DNA from: Doris montereyensis
Lineage: Eukaryota; Mollusca; Gastropoda; Nudibranchia; Dorididae
NCBI GenBank assembly: GCA_037039925.1
Contig: JAXRKP010000961.1
Coordinates: 1-64,000 of the forward strand
DNA length: 64,000 nt
Reading direction: 5' to 3'
Each line of letters opens with the position of its first letter. The stretch's first letter is position 1. Of the stretch, positions 10,489-22,042 are shown piece by piece. The position numbers and the translations under genes were made by a program. Under the pieces are notes generated by a model. It saw only the letters and a list, made by a program, of their open reading frames with translations. It was not told the origin of the DNA and ran no database searches.

Positions 10489-13400
10489 CTTATGGCTCTT
10501 ATCGCTGCCTATGGCCCTTTATCGCTGCCTATGGCTCTTTATTGCGCTGCCTATGGCTCTTTATCGTGCTGTCTATGGCTCTTTATTGCGCTGCTTATGG
10601 CTTTTTATCGCGCTGCCTACGGCTTCCTGCCTATCGCAGCCTATCACAGCCTATCACAGCTTTCTGCAACCTATCGCAGCCTATCACAGCCTATCACTCT
10701 TTATCGCTGCCTATCGCTCTTTATCGCTGCCTATCGCTCTTCATCGCTGCCTATCGCTCTTTATCGCTGCCTATCGCTCTTTACTGCTGCCTGTCACTCT
10801 TTATCGCAGCCTATCACTCTTTATCGCAGCCTATCGCTCTTTATCGCAGCTTACCGCTCTTTATCGCAGCCTATCGCTCTTTATCGCAGCCTATCGCAGC
10901 ATATCTCAGCATATCGCAGCCTATCGCAGCTTATCACAGCCTATCGCAGCCTATCGCAACCTATCGCAGCCTATCACAGGCTATCGCTCTTTATCGCTGC
11001 CTATCGCTCTTCATCGTTGCCTATCGCTCTTTATCGCTGCCTATCGCTCTTTACTGCTGCCTGTCATTCTTTATCGCAGCCTATCGCTCTTTATCGCAAC
11101 CTATAGCTCTTTATCGCAGCCTATCGCTCTTTATCGCAGCTTACCGCTCTTTATGGCAGCCTATCGCTCTTTATTGCAGCCTATCGCAGCATATCTCAGC
11201 ATATCGCAGCCTATCGCAGCTTATGACAGCCTATCGCAGCCTATTGCAACCTATCGCTCTTTATCGCTCTTTATCGCAGCCTATCGCTCTTTATCGTCCT
11301 TTATTGCAGCCCATCGCTCTTTATCGATCTTTATCGCAGCCTATCGCTCTTTATCGCTCTTTATCGCAGCCTATCGTAGCCTATCGCAGCCTATCGTTCT
11401 TTATCGCTCTTTATCGCTTTTTATCGCTCTTTATCGCTCTTTAGCGCTCTTTATCGCTCTTTATCGCTCTTTATCGCTCTTTATCGCTCTTTATCGCAGC
11501 CTATCGTAGCCTAGTGCAGCCTATGGCAGCATATCGCAGCCTATCGCAGCCTATCGCTCCCTATCGCAGCCTATCGCTCCCTATCGCAGCCTATGGCAGC
11601 CTACAGCTCCCTATCGCAGCCTATCGCAGCCTATCGGAGCCTACCTCAGCCTATTGCAGCCTATTGCAGCCTATCGCAGCCTATCGCAGCCTATCGCTCT
11701 TTATCGCAGCCTATCGCTCTTTATCGCAGCCTATCGCTCTTTATCGCAGCCTATCGCTCTTTATCGCAGCCTATCGCTCTTTATCGCACTCTATCGCTCT
11801 TTATCGCACTCTATCGCTCTTTATCGCAGCTTATCGCAGCCTATCGCAGCCTATCGCAGGTTATCGCAGCCTATCGCAGCCTATCACGTTTTAGCGCAGC
11901 CTATCGCTCTTTATCGCAGCCTATTGCAGCCTAACGCTCTTAATCGAAGCCTATCGCTCTTTATCGCAGCGTATCGCTCTTTATCGCATCCTATCGCTCT
12001 TTATCACAGCCTATCGCGCTTTATCGCAGCCTATAGCTCTTTATCACAGACTATCACAGCCTATCGCAGCCTATCGCTCTTTATTGCAGCCTATCGCTCT
12101 TTATCGCAGCCTATCGCTCTTTATCGCAGTCTATCGCTTTTTATCGTAGCCTATCGCAGCTTATCGCAGCCTATCACAGCCTATCGCAGCCTATCACAGT
12201 TTATCGCAGCCTATCGCTCTTTATCGCTGCCTATCGCTTTTTGTCGCTGCCTATCGCTTTTTATCGCTGCCTATCGCTCTTCATCGCTGCCTATCGCTCT
12301 TTTTCCTTGCTTATCGCTCTTTACTGCTGCCTGTCACTCTTTATCGCAGCCTATCGCTCTTTATCGCAGCCTATCACTCTTTATTCCAGCTTACCGCTCT
12401 TTATCGCAGCCTAACGCTCTTTATCGCAGCATATCGCAGCATATCTCAGCATATCGCAGCCTATCGCAGCTTATCACAGCCTATCGCAGCCTATTGCAAC
12501 CTATCGCTCTTTATCACTCTTTATCGCAGCCTATCGCTCTTTATCGTTCTTTATCGCAGCCTATCACTCGTTATCGCTCTTTATCGCAGCCTATCGCTCT
12601 TTATCGCTCTTTATGGCAGCCTATCGCAGCCTAATGCTCTTTATCGCTCTTTATTGCTCTTTATGGCAGCCTATCGCAGCCTATCGCAGCCTATCGCTCC
12701 CTATCGCAGCCTACCGCTCCCTATCGCAGCCTATCGCAGCCTACCGCTCGCTATCGCAGCCTATCACAGCCTATCACAACCTATCGGAGCCTATCTCAGC
12801 CTATCGCAGCCTATCGCAGCCTATCGCAGCCTATCGCCCTTTATCGCAGCCTATCGCTCTTTATCGCAGCCTATCGCAGCCTATCGCTCTTAATCGAAGC
12901 CTATCGCTCTTTATCGAAGCCTATCGCTCTTTATCGCAGCCTATCGCTTTTTATCACAGCCTATCGCTCTTTATCGCAGTCTACCGCTCTTTATCGCAGT
13001 CTATCGCTCTTTATCGCAGCTTATCGCTCTTTATTGCAGCCTATCGCTCTTTATCGCAGTCTATCGCTCTTTATCGCAGCCTATCGCTCTTTATCGCAGC
13101 CTATCGCAGCCTATCACAGCCTATCGCAGCCTATCACAGTCTATCGCAGCCTATCGCTCTTTATCGCTTCCTATCGCTTTTTGTCGCTGCCTATCGCTCT
13201 TTATCGCTGCCTATCGCTCTTGATCGCTGCCTATCGCTCTTTATCCTTGCTTATCGCTCTTTACTGCTGCCTGTCACTCTTTATCGCAGCCTATCGCTCT
13301 TTATCGCAGCCTATCACTCTTTATTCCAGCTTACCGCTCTTTATCGCAGCCTATCGCTCTTTATCGCAGCATATCGCAGCATATCTCAGCATATCGCAGC

Positions 13401-14506
13401 CTATCGCAGCTTATCACAGCCTATCGCAGCCTATTGCAACCTATCGCTCTTTATCACTCTTTATCGCAGCCTATCGCTCTTTATCGTTCTTTATCGCAGC
13501 CTATCACTCTTTATCGCTCTTTATCGCAGCCTATCGCTCTTTATCGCTCTTTATGGCAGCCTATCGCAGCCTATCGCTCTTTATCGCTCTTTATTGCTCT
13601 TTATGGCAGCCTATCGCAGCTTATCGCAGCCTATCGCTCCCTATCGCAGCCTACCGCTCCCTATCGCAGCCTATCGCAGCCTACCGCTCGCTATCGCAGC
13701 CTATCACAGCCTATCGCAACCTATCGGAGCCTATCTCAGCCTATCGCAGCCTATTGCAGCCTATCGCAGCCTATCGCCCTTTATCGCAGCCTATCGCTCT
13801 TTATCGCAGCCTATCGCAACCTATCGCTCTTAATCGAAGCCTATCGCTCTTTATCGAAGCCTATCGCTCTTTATCGCAGCCTATCGCTTTTTATCACAGC
13901 CTATCGCTCTTTATCGCAGTCTACCGCTCTTTATCGCAGTCTATCGCTCTTTATCGCAGCCTATCGCTCTTTATTGCAGCCTATCGCTCTTTATCGCAGT
14001 CTATCGCTCTTTACCTCAGCCTATCGCTCTTTATCGCAGCCTATCGCAGCCTATCTCAGCCTATTGCAGCCTATCGCAGCCTATTGCAGCCTATCGCAGC
14101 CTATCGCTCTTTATCGCTGCATATCGCTCTTTATCGCAGCCTATCGCTCTTTATCGCAGACAACCGCTCTTTATCACAGCCTATCGCTCTTTATAGCAGC
14201 CTATCGCAGCCTATCGCAGCCTATCGCAGCCTATCGCAGCCTATTGCAGCCTATCGCTGCCTATGGCAACCTATGGCAACCTATCGCAGCCTATCGCAAC
14301 CTATCGCAGCCTATCGTTCGTTATCGCTTGTTATCGCTCGTTATCGCTCTTTATCACTCTTTATCGCTCTTTTTCGCTCTTTATCGCTCTTTATCGCTCT
14401 TTATCGCTGTTTATCGCTCTTTATCGCTCTTTATCGCCTTTAATCGCTCTTTATCACTCTTTATTGCTCTTTATCGCTCTTTATCGCTCTTTATCGCTCT
14501 TTATCG
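10489..14506 (+). repeat. TATCGCAGCC / TATCGCTCTT array (left type), second copy of the 5.3-kb duplication
   Basis: Leader to about 10,630, then the same order of variant units as 6.3-9.2 kb but about 950 bp longer. The excess is a tandem duplication: TTATTGCTCTTTATGGCAGC occurs at 12,651 and again at 13,591, with the flanking variant order repeated over about 12.2-13.1 and 13.1-14.1 kb. The phase is kept because the offset is a multiple of 10. Confidence 0.95.
12200..14100 (+). repeat. 940-bp tandem duplication inside the array
   Basis: TTATTGCTCTTTATGGCAGC at 12,651 and 13,591, with matching flanks such as CGGAGCCTATCTCAGCC (12,784 and 13,724) and TTTATTCCAGCTTACCGC (12,381 and 13,321). 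All offsets are 940 bp, 94 decamers. Only one copy exists in the first segmental copy (near 8,311). Confidence 0.9.
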
Positions 14507-14705
14507 CTTGTAACCGCTTCTTATCGCTTTTAAGCTGCTTTCTACCGCTTTTATACAGCTTCCTACAGTTTCCTACCGCTTTTATACGGCTTCCTACAAT
14601 TTCCTACAGCTTCCATCCATTTTTATCTGCTTTTAACCGCTCTTTACCGCTATCTACATAGAGCTTTTTACCGCTTCCTAACGCTTCCTACCGCTTTGAT
14701 ACGGC
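14507..14705 (+). repeat. Short ACCGCTTTTA / TACAGCTTCC block without bridge (duplicate of 9.22 kb)
   Basis: Almost base-for-base the same as 9,221-9,420, including TAGAGCTTTTTAC, AAGCTGCTTTCTACC and the ending GATACGGCTGCC. Confidence 0.92.
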
Positions 14706-15094
14706 TGCCTACCTATCGTAGCCTATTGAACCTCATTGAACCCCATTGAACCCCATTGAACCCCATTGAACCCCATTGAACCCCATGGAACTCCATGGAA
14801 CCCCATTGAACTGCATTGAACCCCATTGAACCCCATTGGACCCCATTGAACCCCATTTAACCCCATTGAACCCCATTGAACCCCATTGAACCCCATTGAA
14901 CCCCATTGAACCCCTTTGAACCCATTGAACCCCTTGAAACCCTTTGAACCCCTTTGAACTCCTATGATCCCCTTTGAATCCCTTTGAACCCCTATGAAAC
15001 ACCTTTGAACCCCCTTTGAACCCCTTTGAACCCCTTTGAACCCCTTTCAAACCCGTTGAACCCCTTTGAACCCCCTTTAACCCCTTTGAACCCC
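14706..15094 (+). repeat. CCCCATTGAA then CCCCTTTGAA block (duplicate of 9.42 kb)
   Basis: Same start (CCTATCGTAGCCTATTGAA) and same order: CCCCATTGAA units to about 14,905, then CCCCTTTGAA units. It shares rare variants with the first copy, for example CCCCATGGAA and TGAACTGCATTG. Confidence 0.93.
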
Positions 15095-16428
15095 TATCGC
15101 TTTTTATGGCAGGCTATCGCTCTTTATCGCAGCCTATCCCTCTTTATTGCAGCCTATCGCAGCCTATCGCAGCCTATCGCAGCCTATCGCTGCCTATTGC
15201 AGCCTATTGCAGCCTATCACAGCCTATCGCAGGCTATGACAGCCTATCGCAACCTATCGCAGCCTAACGCAACCTATCGCAACCTATCGCAGCCTATTGC
15301 AACCTATCGCAGCCTATCGCTCGTTATCGCTCTTTATCGCTCTATTGCTCTTTATCGCTCTTTATCGCTCTTTATCGCTCTTTACCGCTTCCTAACGCAG
15401 TCTATCGCAGCCTATCGCAGCCTATCGCTCCCTATTGCAGCCTATCGCTCCGTATCGCAGCCTATCGCAGCCTACCACTCCCCATCGCAGCCTATCGCTG
15501 CCTCTCGCAGCTTATCGGAGCCTATCTCAGCCTATCGCAGTCTATCGCAGCCTATCGCAGCCTATCGCAGCCTATCGCTCTTTATCGCAGCCTATCGCTC
15601 TTTAACGCAGCCTATCGCTCTTTATCGCAGCCTATCGCTCTTTATCGCAGCCTATCGCTCTTTATCGCACTCTATCGCACTTTATCGCACTTTATCGCAC
15701 TTTGTCGCCCTTTATCGCAGCCTATCGCAGCCTATCGCAGCCTATCGCAGCCTATCGCAGCCTATCGCAGCCTATCACGCTTTAGCTCAGCCTATCGCTC
15801 TATATCGCAGCCTATCGCAGCCGATCACTCTTACTCGAGGCCTATCGCTCTTTATCGAAGCCTATCGCTCTTTATCGCAGCCTATCGCTTTTTATCTCAG
15901 CCTATCGCTCTTTAACGCAGCCTATCGCTCTTTATCGCAGCCTATCGCTCTTTATTGCAGCCTATCGCTCTTTATCGCAGCCTATCGCTCTTTAACGCAG
16001 TCTATCGCTCTTTATCGCAGCCTATCGCAGCCTATCGCAGCCTATCGCAGCCTATCTATCACAGCCTATCACAGCCTATCGCAGCCTATCGCTCTTTATC
16101 GCTGACTATCGCTCTTTATCGCTGCCTATCGCTCTTTATCGCAGCCTATCGCTCTTTATCGCAGGCTATCGCTCTTTATCGCAGCCTATCGCTCTTTATC
16201 GCAACCTATTGCAGCCTATCGCAGCCTATGGCAGCCTATCGCAACCTATCACAGCCTATCGCATCCTATCGCAGCCTATCGCTCGTTATCGCTCGTTATC
16301 GCTCATTATCGCTCTTTATCACTCTTTATCGCTCTTTTTGCTCTTTATCGCTCTCTATCGCTCTATATCGCTCTTATCGCCTTTAAGCGCTCTTTATCGC
16401 TCTTTATCGCTCTATATCGCTCTTTATC
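15095..16428 (+). repeat. TATCGCAGCC / TATCGCTCTT array
   Basis: About 1.3 kb of units. The first 250 bp matches 9.81-10.05 kb, after which this copy contains about 1 kb more of TATCGCAGCC-rich sequence. It ends with CGCTCGTTATCGCTC units as at 10.02 kb. A small phase break (CAGCCTATCTATCACAGCC) lies near 16,055. Confidence 0.93.
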
Positions 16429-16700
16429 GCTTGTAACCGCTTCTAACCGCTTTTAAGCTGCTTTCTACCGCTTTTATACAGTTTCCTACAATTTCCTACA
16501 GCTTCCATCCATTTTTATCTGCTTTTAACCGCTCTTTACCGCTATCTACATACAGCTTTTTACCGCTTCCTAACGCTTCCTACCGCTTTGATACAGCTTC
16601 CTACAGTTTCCTACAGCTTCCATATGCTCTTTACCGCTTTTAACCGCTCCTTACCGCTTTTTACAGCTTTCTACAGTTTCCTACCGCTTCTAACCGCTCT
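16429..16700 (+). repeat. ACCGCTTTTA / TACAGCTTCC block
   Basis: No bridge. Enters by GCTTGTAACCGCTTC, carries AAGCTGCTTTCTACC, and leads to the C-rich junction as at 10.16 kb. Confidence 0.92.
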
Positions 16701-16725
16701 AATCCCTCCCCATCCCTCCCCATGG
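16701..16725 (+). repeat. C-rich junction motif before TATCG array (copy 4)
   Basis: Canonical CCCTCCCCATCCCTCCCCAT core, then GGCTTATGGCTC as in copy 3. Confidence 0.9.
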
Positions 16726-17379
16726 CTTATGGCTCTTTACCGCTGCCTATGGCCCTTTATCGCTGCCTATGGCTCTTTATTGCGCTGCCTATAGCTCTTT
16801 ATCGTGCTGTCTATGGCTCTTTATTGCGCTGCTTATGGCGTTTTATCGCGCTGCCTACGGCTGCCTGCCTATCGTAGCCTATCACAGCCTATAGCAGCCT
16901 AGCGAAGCCTATCGCAGCCTATCGCTCTTTATCGCTGCCTATCGCTCTTTATCGCTGTCTATCGCTCTTTATCGCTGCCTATCGCTCCTTACTGCTGCCT
17001 ATCACTCTTTATCGCTGTCTATCGTTCTTTATCGCAGCTTACCGCTCTTTATCGCAGCCTATCGTTCTTTATCGCAGCCTATCGCAGCATATCTCAGCAT
17101 ATCGCAGCCTATCGCATCTTATCACAGCCTATCGCAGCCTATTGCAACCTATCGCTCTTTATCGCTCTTTATCACAGCCTATCGATCTTTATCGCTCTTT
17201 ACCGCAATCTTTCGCTCTTTATCGCTCTTTATCGCAGCCTATCGCTCTTTATCGCTCTTTATCGCTCTTTATCGCAGCCTATCGCTCTTTATCGCTCTTT
17301 ATCACTCTTTATCGCTCTTTATCGCTCTTTATCGTTCTTTATCACTCTTTATCGCAGCCTATCGCAGCCTATCGCTGCC
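16726..17379 (+). repeat. TATCGCAGCC / TATCGCTCTT array, truncated
   Basis: Leader to about 16,870, then only about 500 bp of array before an abrupt change inside a unit (ATCGCTGCCATTAAACC) into C-rich repeats. The signature TTACTGCTGCCTATCACTC is intermediate between left- and right-type arrays. Confidence 0.92.
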
Positions 17380-18329
17380 ATTAAACCTCATTAAACCCCA
17401 GTGAACCCCATTGAACTCCATTGAACCCCATTGAACCCAATTGAACCGCATTGAACCCCATTGAACCCAATTAAACCCCATTAAACCCCATTTAACCCCA
17501 TTAAACCCCATTGAACGCCATTAAACCTCATTAAACCCCATTAAACCCGATTAAACCCCATTCAATCCCATCAAACCCCATTGAATCCCATTGAACCCCA
17601 TTGAACCCCATTGAACTCCATTGAACCCCATTGAACCCCATTCAACCCCATTCAACCCCATTGAACCCCATTCAACCCCATTGAACCCCATTGAACCCCA
17701 TTGAACCCCATTGAATCCCATTGAACCCCATTCAACCCCATTGAACCCCATTGAACCCATTGAACCCTTTTGACCCCCATTGAACCCCTTTGAACCACTT
17801 TGAACCCCTTTGAAACCCTTTGAACCCCTTCAAACCCCTTTGAACCCCTTTAAACCCTTTTTGAACCCTTTTGAACCCTTGAACCCCTTTGAACCCCTTT
17901 GAACCCCTTTGAACTCCTTTGAACCCCTTTGAACCTTTTTGAACCCCTTTGAACCCCTTTGAACCTCTTCGAATCCCTTCGAACCCCTTTGAACCCCTTT
18001 GAAGCCCTTCGAACTCTTTGAACCCCTTCGAACCCCTCTGAACCCTTCAAACCCATTTGAACCCCTTTGAACCCCTTTGAACCCCATTGAACCCTTTTGA
18101 ACCCCTTTGAACCCCTTTTGAACACCTTTGAACCTCTCTGAACCCTTTTGAACCCCATCGAACCCCTTTGAACCCCTTTGAACCCTTTGAACCCCTTTGC
18201 ACCCAATTGAACCCCATTGAACCGCATTGAACCCAACTGAACCCCATTTAACCCAATTAAACCCCATTAAACCCCATTGAACCCCATTTAACCTCATTAA
18301 ACCCCATTTAACCCCATTTAACCCCATTT
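17380..18329 (+). repeat. CCCCATTGAA / CCCCATTAAA then CCCCTTTGAA block
   Basis: The C4-ATT family runs to about 17,760. The CCCCTTTGAA family (with CCCCTTCGAA) runs to about 18,195, and CCCCATTTAA-type units end the block. At nearly 1 kb it is the longest of the C-rich blocks. The minus strand has GGGG every 10 bp and stays open in reading frame for up to 165 codons, as the repeat unit predicts. Confidence 0.93.
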
Positions 18330-18410
18330 CTCAATCGCTCTCAATCGCTCTCAATCGCTCTCAATCGCTCTCAATCGCTCTCAATCGCTCTCAATCGTTC
18401 TCAATCCCTC
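18330..18410 (+). repeat. CTCAATCGCT block
   Basis: Eight nearly identical units after CCCCATTTCTCAATCG, passing into TTAATCCCTC. Confidence 0.92.
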
Positions 18411-19202
18411 TTAATCCCTCTTAATCCCACTTAGTTCCTCTTAGTCCCTCTTAATCGCTCTTAATCCCTCTTAATCCCTCTTAATCCGTCTTAATCCGTC
18501 TTAATCCGTCTTAATCTATCTTAATCTATCTTAATCCGTCTTAATACGTCTTAATCCGTCTTAATCGTCTTAATCCGTCTTTATCCGTCTTAATCCGTCT
18601 TAATCCGTCTTAATCCGTCTTAATCCGTCTTAATCCGTCTTAGTCCGTCTTAATCCGTCTTAATCCGTCTTAATCCGTCTTAATCCGTGTTAATCCGTCT
18701 TAATCCGTCTTAATCCGTGTTAATCCGTCTTAATCCGTCTTAATCCGTGTTAATCCGTCTTAATCCGTCTTAATCCGTCTTAATCCGTGTTAATCCGTCT
18801 TAATCCGTCTTAATCCGTCTTAATCCGTCTTAATCGCTCTTAATCCGTCTTGATCCGTCTTAATCCGTCTTAATCCGTCTTAATCCGTCTTATTCCTTCT
18901 TAGTCCGTCTTAATCGCTCTTAATCCGTCTTAATCCGTCTTAATCCCTCTTAATACCTCTTAATCCCTCTTAATCCCTCTTAATCCGTCTTAATCCGTCT
19001 TAATCCCTCTTAATCGGTCATAATCGCTCTTAATCCCTCTGAATCCCTATGAATCCCTCTTAATCCCTCTTAATCCCTCTTAATCCCTCTAAATCCCTCT
19101 TAATCTCTTAATCCCTCTTAATCCCCTCTTAATCCCTCTTAATCTTTCTGAATCGCTCTTAATCGCTTTTAATCGCTCTTAATCGCTCTTAGTCGCTCTT
19201 CA
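18411..19202 (+). repeat. TTAATCCGTC array
   Basis: About 79 units. The ends are TTAATCCCTC/TTAATCGCTC and the centre is a uniform TTAATCCGTC with recurrent TTAATCCGTG. The rare order CCTTCTTAGTCCG then TAATACCTC (18,895-18,960) recurs at 20,373-20,440, showing duplication with the next module. Confidence 0.94.
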
Positions 19203-19330
19203 TCGCTCCCTATCGCTCCGTATAGTTCCCTATCGCTCCCTATCGCTGCCTATCGCTGCCTATCGCTGCCTATCGCTGTAGACCGCCTTAGACCGCTGCC
19301 TATCGCCCTAGACCGCTTTTAGCCGCTTGT
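19203..19330 (+). repeat. TATCGCTGCC block and bridge
   Basis: TATCGCTCCC, TATAGTTCCC and TATCGCTGCC units lead to the bridge (19,276-19,325; variant GCTGTAGACC). Confidence 0.9.
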
Positions 19331-19900
19331 AACTGCTTGTAAGCTTCGAACTCCTTCGAACCCCTTTGAACCCCTTCGAACCCCTTTAAACCCCTTTGAA
19401 CCCCTTTTGAATCCCTTTGAACCCCTTTGAACCCCTTTGAACCCCTTTGAACCCCTTTGAACCCATTTGAACCCCTTTGAACTTCTTTGAACCCCTTTGA
19501 ACCCTTTTGAACCCATTTGAACCCCTTTGAACCCTTTTGAACCCATTTAACTCCTTTGAACCCCTTCGAACCCTTTGAACCCCTTTGAAGCCCTTCGAAC
19601 CCATTTGAACCCTTTTGAACCCATTTGAACCCTTTGAACCCTTTGAACCCCTTTGAACCCCTTGTTAACCCCTTTTGAACCCCTTTGAACCTCTTTGAAC
19701 CCCTTTAAACCCCATCGAACCCCTTTGAACCCCTTTGAACCCCTTTGAACCCCTTTGAACCCCTTTGAACCCTTTGCACCCAATTGAACCCCATTGAACC
19801 CCATTGAACCCAATTGAACCCCATTTAACACCATTAAACTCCATTAAACCCCATTGAACCCATTTTCATTAAACCCTACTTAACCCCATTTAACCCCATT
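19331..19900 (+). repeat. CCCCTTTGAA then CCCCATTGAA block
   Basis: Only about 25 bp of CTGCTTGTAAGCTTCGAA remains of the TTCGAACC/ACCGCTT part. CCCCTTTGAA units then run to about 19,778 and CCCCATTGAA/CCCCATTTAA units to the end. This is the compact form of the module. Confidence 0.92.
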
Positions 19901-20619
19901 TCTCAATCACTCTCAATCGCTCTCAATCGCTCTGAATCGCTCTCAATCGAACCCTCAATCCCTCTTAATCCCTCTTAATCCCTCTTAGCTCCTCTTAGTC
20001 CCTCTTAATCCCTCCCTCTTAATCCCTCTTAATCCGTCTTAATCCGCCTTAATCCGTCTTAATCTATCTTAATCTATCTTAATCCGTCGTAATCCGTCTT
20101 AATCCGTCTTAATCGTCTTAATCCGTCTTTATCCGTATTAATCCGTCTTAATCCGTCTTAATCCGTCTTAATCCGTCTTAATCCGTCTTAATCCGTCTTA
20201 ATCGCTGTTAATCCGTCCTAGTCCGTCTTAATCCGTGTTAATCCGTGTTAATCCGTCTTAATCCGTCTTAATCCGTCTTAATCCGTCTTAATCCGTCTTA
20301 ATCCGTCTTAATCACTCTTAATCCGTCTTGATCCGTCTTAATCCGTCTTAATCCGTCTTAATCCGTCTTTTTCCTTCTTAGTCCGTCTTAATCCGTCTTA
20401 ATCCGTCTTAATCCGTCTTAATCCCTCTTAATACCTCTTAATCCCTCTTAATCCCTCTTAATTCGTCTTAACTCGTCTTAATCCGTCTTAATCCGTCTTA
20501 ATCCCTCTTAATCGCTCATAATCGCTCTTAATCCCTCTTAATCCCTCTGAATCCCTCTTAATCTTCTGAATCGCTCTTAATCCCTCTTAATCGCTCTTAA
20601 TCGCTCTTAATCGCTCTTC
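19901..20619 (+). repeat. CTCAATCGCT then TTAATCCGTC array
   Basis: A short CTCAATCGCT block (to about 19,950) is followed by about 66 TTAATCCGTC-family units repeating the variant order of 18.4-19.2 kb at an offset of about 1.48 kb. Confidence 0.93.
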
Positions 20620-20875
20620 ATCGCTCCCTATCGCTCCGTATAGTTCCCTATTGCCCTATCGCTGCCTATCGCTGCCTATCGCTGCCTATCGCTCTAGACC
20701 GCCTTAGACCGCTGCCTATCGTCCTAGACCGCTTTCAACCGTTTCGAACCGTTGAGAAACCGTTTCGAACCGCTTATAACCCCTTCTAACCCCTTCTAAC
20801 CCCTTCTAACCCCTTCTAACCCTTCTAATCGATTCTTACCGCTTTTAACCGCTTGTAACCGCTTGTAAGCTTCAA
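20620..20875 (+). repeat. TATCGCTGCC, bridge, TTCGAACC, CCCTTCTAA and short ACCGCTT blocks
   Basis: The bridge is at 20,691-20,740. TTCGAACC units include an aberrant TTGAGAAACC. CCCTTCTAA units and three ACCGCTT units follow, entering C-rich repeats at GTAAGCTTCAAACC. This is the closest forward counterpart of the inverted block at 1-340. Confidence 0.9.
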
Positions 20876-21195
20876 ACCCCTTCGAACCCTTTGAACCCCT
20901 TCGAACCCCTTTGAACCCCTTTGAACCCCTTTGAACCCCTTTGAACTCCTTTGAACCCTTCGAGCTCCTTCGAACCCTTCAAAACCCTTTGAACCCCTTT
21001 GAAGCCCTTCGAACCCCTTCAAACCCTTCGAACCCCTTTAAACCCTTTGAACCTCTTTGAACCCCTTTGAACCCTTTGAACCCTTTTGAACCCCTTTCAA
21101 CCCCTTTGAACCCTTTTGAACCCCTTTGAACACATTTGAACCCCTTTGAACCCTTTGAACCCTTCGAACCCCTTCGAACCCCTCAAACCCCTTGA
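20876..21195 (+). repeat. CCCCTTTGAA / CCCCTTCGAA block
   Basis: About 31 units with frequent TTCGAA cores. Unit length varies from 9 to 11 bp more than in other families. Confidence 0.92.
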
Positions 21196-21574
21196 ACCGC
21201 TTTAACCGCTTCTAACCGTTTCTAACCGCTTGTTACCGCTTCTGATCTCTTTTATACAGCTCTCAATCGCTCTCAATCGCTCTCAATCGCTTTCAATCGC
21301 TTTCAATCCCTCTCAATCCCTCTCAATCCCCTCAATTCCTCTCAATCCTCTCAATCCCTCTCAATCCCTCTCAATCCGTCGCAATCCGTCTCAATCCGTC
21401 TCAATCCGTCTCGATCCGTCTCAATCCGTCTCAATCCGTCTCAATCCGTCTCAATCCCTCTTAATCCATCTTAATCCCTCTTAATACCTCTTAATCCCCG
21501 TTAATCCCCGTTAATCCTCTTAATCGCTCATAATCGCTCTTAATCGCTTTATCGCTGCCTATCGCTGCCTATCG
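21196..21574 (+). repeat. Short ACCGCTT block, then CTCAATCGCT / CTCAATCCGT, then TATCGCTGCC
   Basis: ACCGCTTCTA units (to 21,260) end in TTTTATACAGCTCTCAATCG. CTCAATCGCT, CTCAATCCCT and CTCAATCCGT units (to about 21,460) precede TTAATCCCTC. Two TATCGCTGCC units come before the bridge. This ACCGCTT-CTCAATCCGT order recurs at 28.5, 34.1, 46.3 and 52.0 kb. Confidence 0.9.
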
Positions 21575-22042
21575 CTCTCGACCGCCTTAGACCGCTGCCT
21601 ACCGCCCTAGACCGCTTTCAATCGAACCTTTTCGAACCCTTTCGAACCGTTCCGAATGTTTCGAATGTTTCGAACCCCTTCTAACCCCTTCTAACCCCTT
21701 CTAACCCCTTCAAACCCCTTCTAACCCCTTCTAATCCATTCTTACCGCTTTATCCGCTTTTTACCGCTTGTAACCGCTTGTAACCGCTTTTAAACCGCTT
21801 CCTACTGCTTTTATATCGTTTTTATACAACTTCCTACAGTGTCCTACAGCTTCTATATGCTTTTAGCCGCTCTTTACCGCTTTCAACATACAGGTTTTTA
21901 CCGCTTCCTAACGCCCTACCGCTTTGATACAGCTTCCTACAATTTCCTACGGCTTCCATATGCTTTTAACCGCTTTTAACCGCTCTTTACCGCTTTTAAC
22001 CGCTCCTTACCGCTTTTTACAGCTTTCTACAACCGCTTCTAA
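21575..22042 (+). repeat. Bridge, TTCGAACC, CCCTTCTAA, ACCGCTT and TACAGCTTCC blocks lacking the C-rich junction
   Basis: The usual succession starts with GCTCTCGACC, but the ending differs from its relatives. CAGCTTTCTACAACCGCTTC runs straight into TAACGCAGCCTATCGC, so the CCCTCCCCATGG junction and the leader are absent. Confidence 0.9.

Larger units (their letters stand above)
5930..15094 (+). repeat. 5.3-kb direct segmental duplication (about 5.93-9.81 and 10.21-15.09 kb)
   Basis: An overlay on the blocks above. The ACCGCTT block, C-rich junction, leader, TATCG array, short ACCGCTT block and C-rich block recur in the same order with shared variants. The sequence GATACGGCTGCCTACCTATC ends the short ACCGCTT block at 9,420 and at 14,705, an offset of 5,285 bp. 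The second copy is longer because of a 940-bp internal duplication. Confidence 0.88.

Noticed and set aside
17551..18327. Minus-strand frames with GFNGVQWGSM-type and KGFKGVQRGS-type repeats (also 9.4-9.8, 14.7-15.0, 19.3-19.8, 24.0-24.4, 28.2-28.5, 44.5-44.8, 46.0-46.3, 51.4-52.0 kb)
   Set aside because: These are translations of CCCCATTGAA and CCCCTTTGAA in reverse complement, whose unit is stop-free on that strand. The resemblance to glycine-rich structural proteins is a by-product of the unit.
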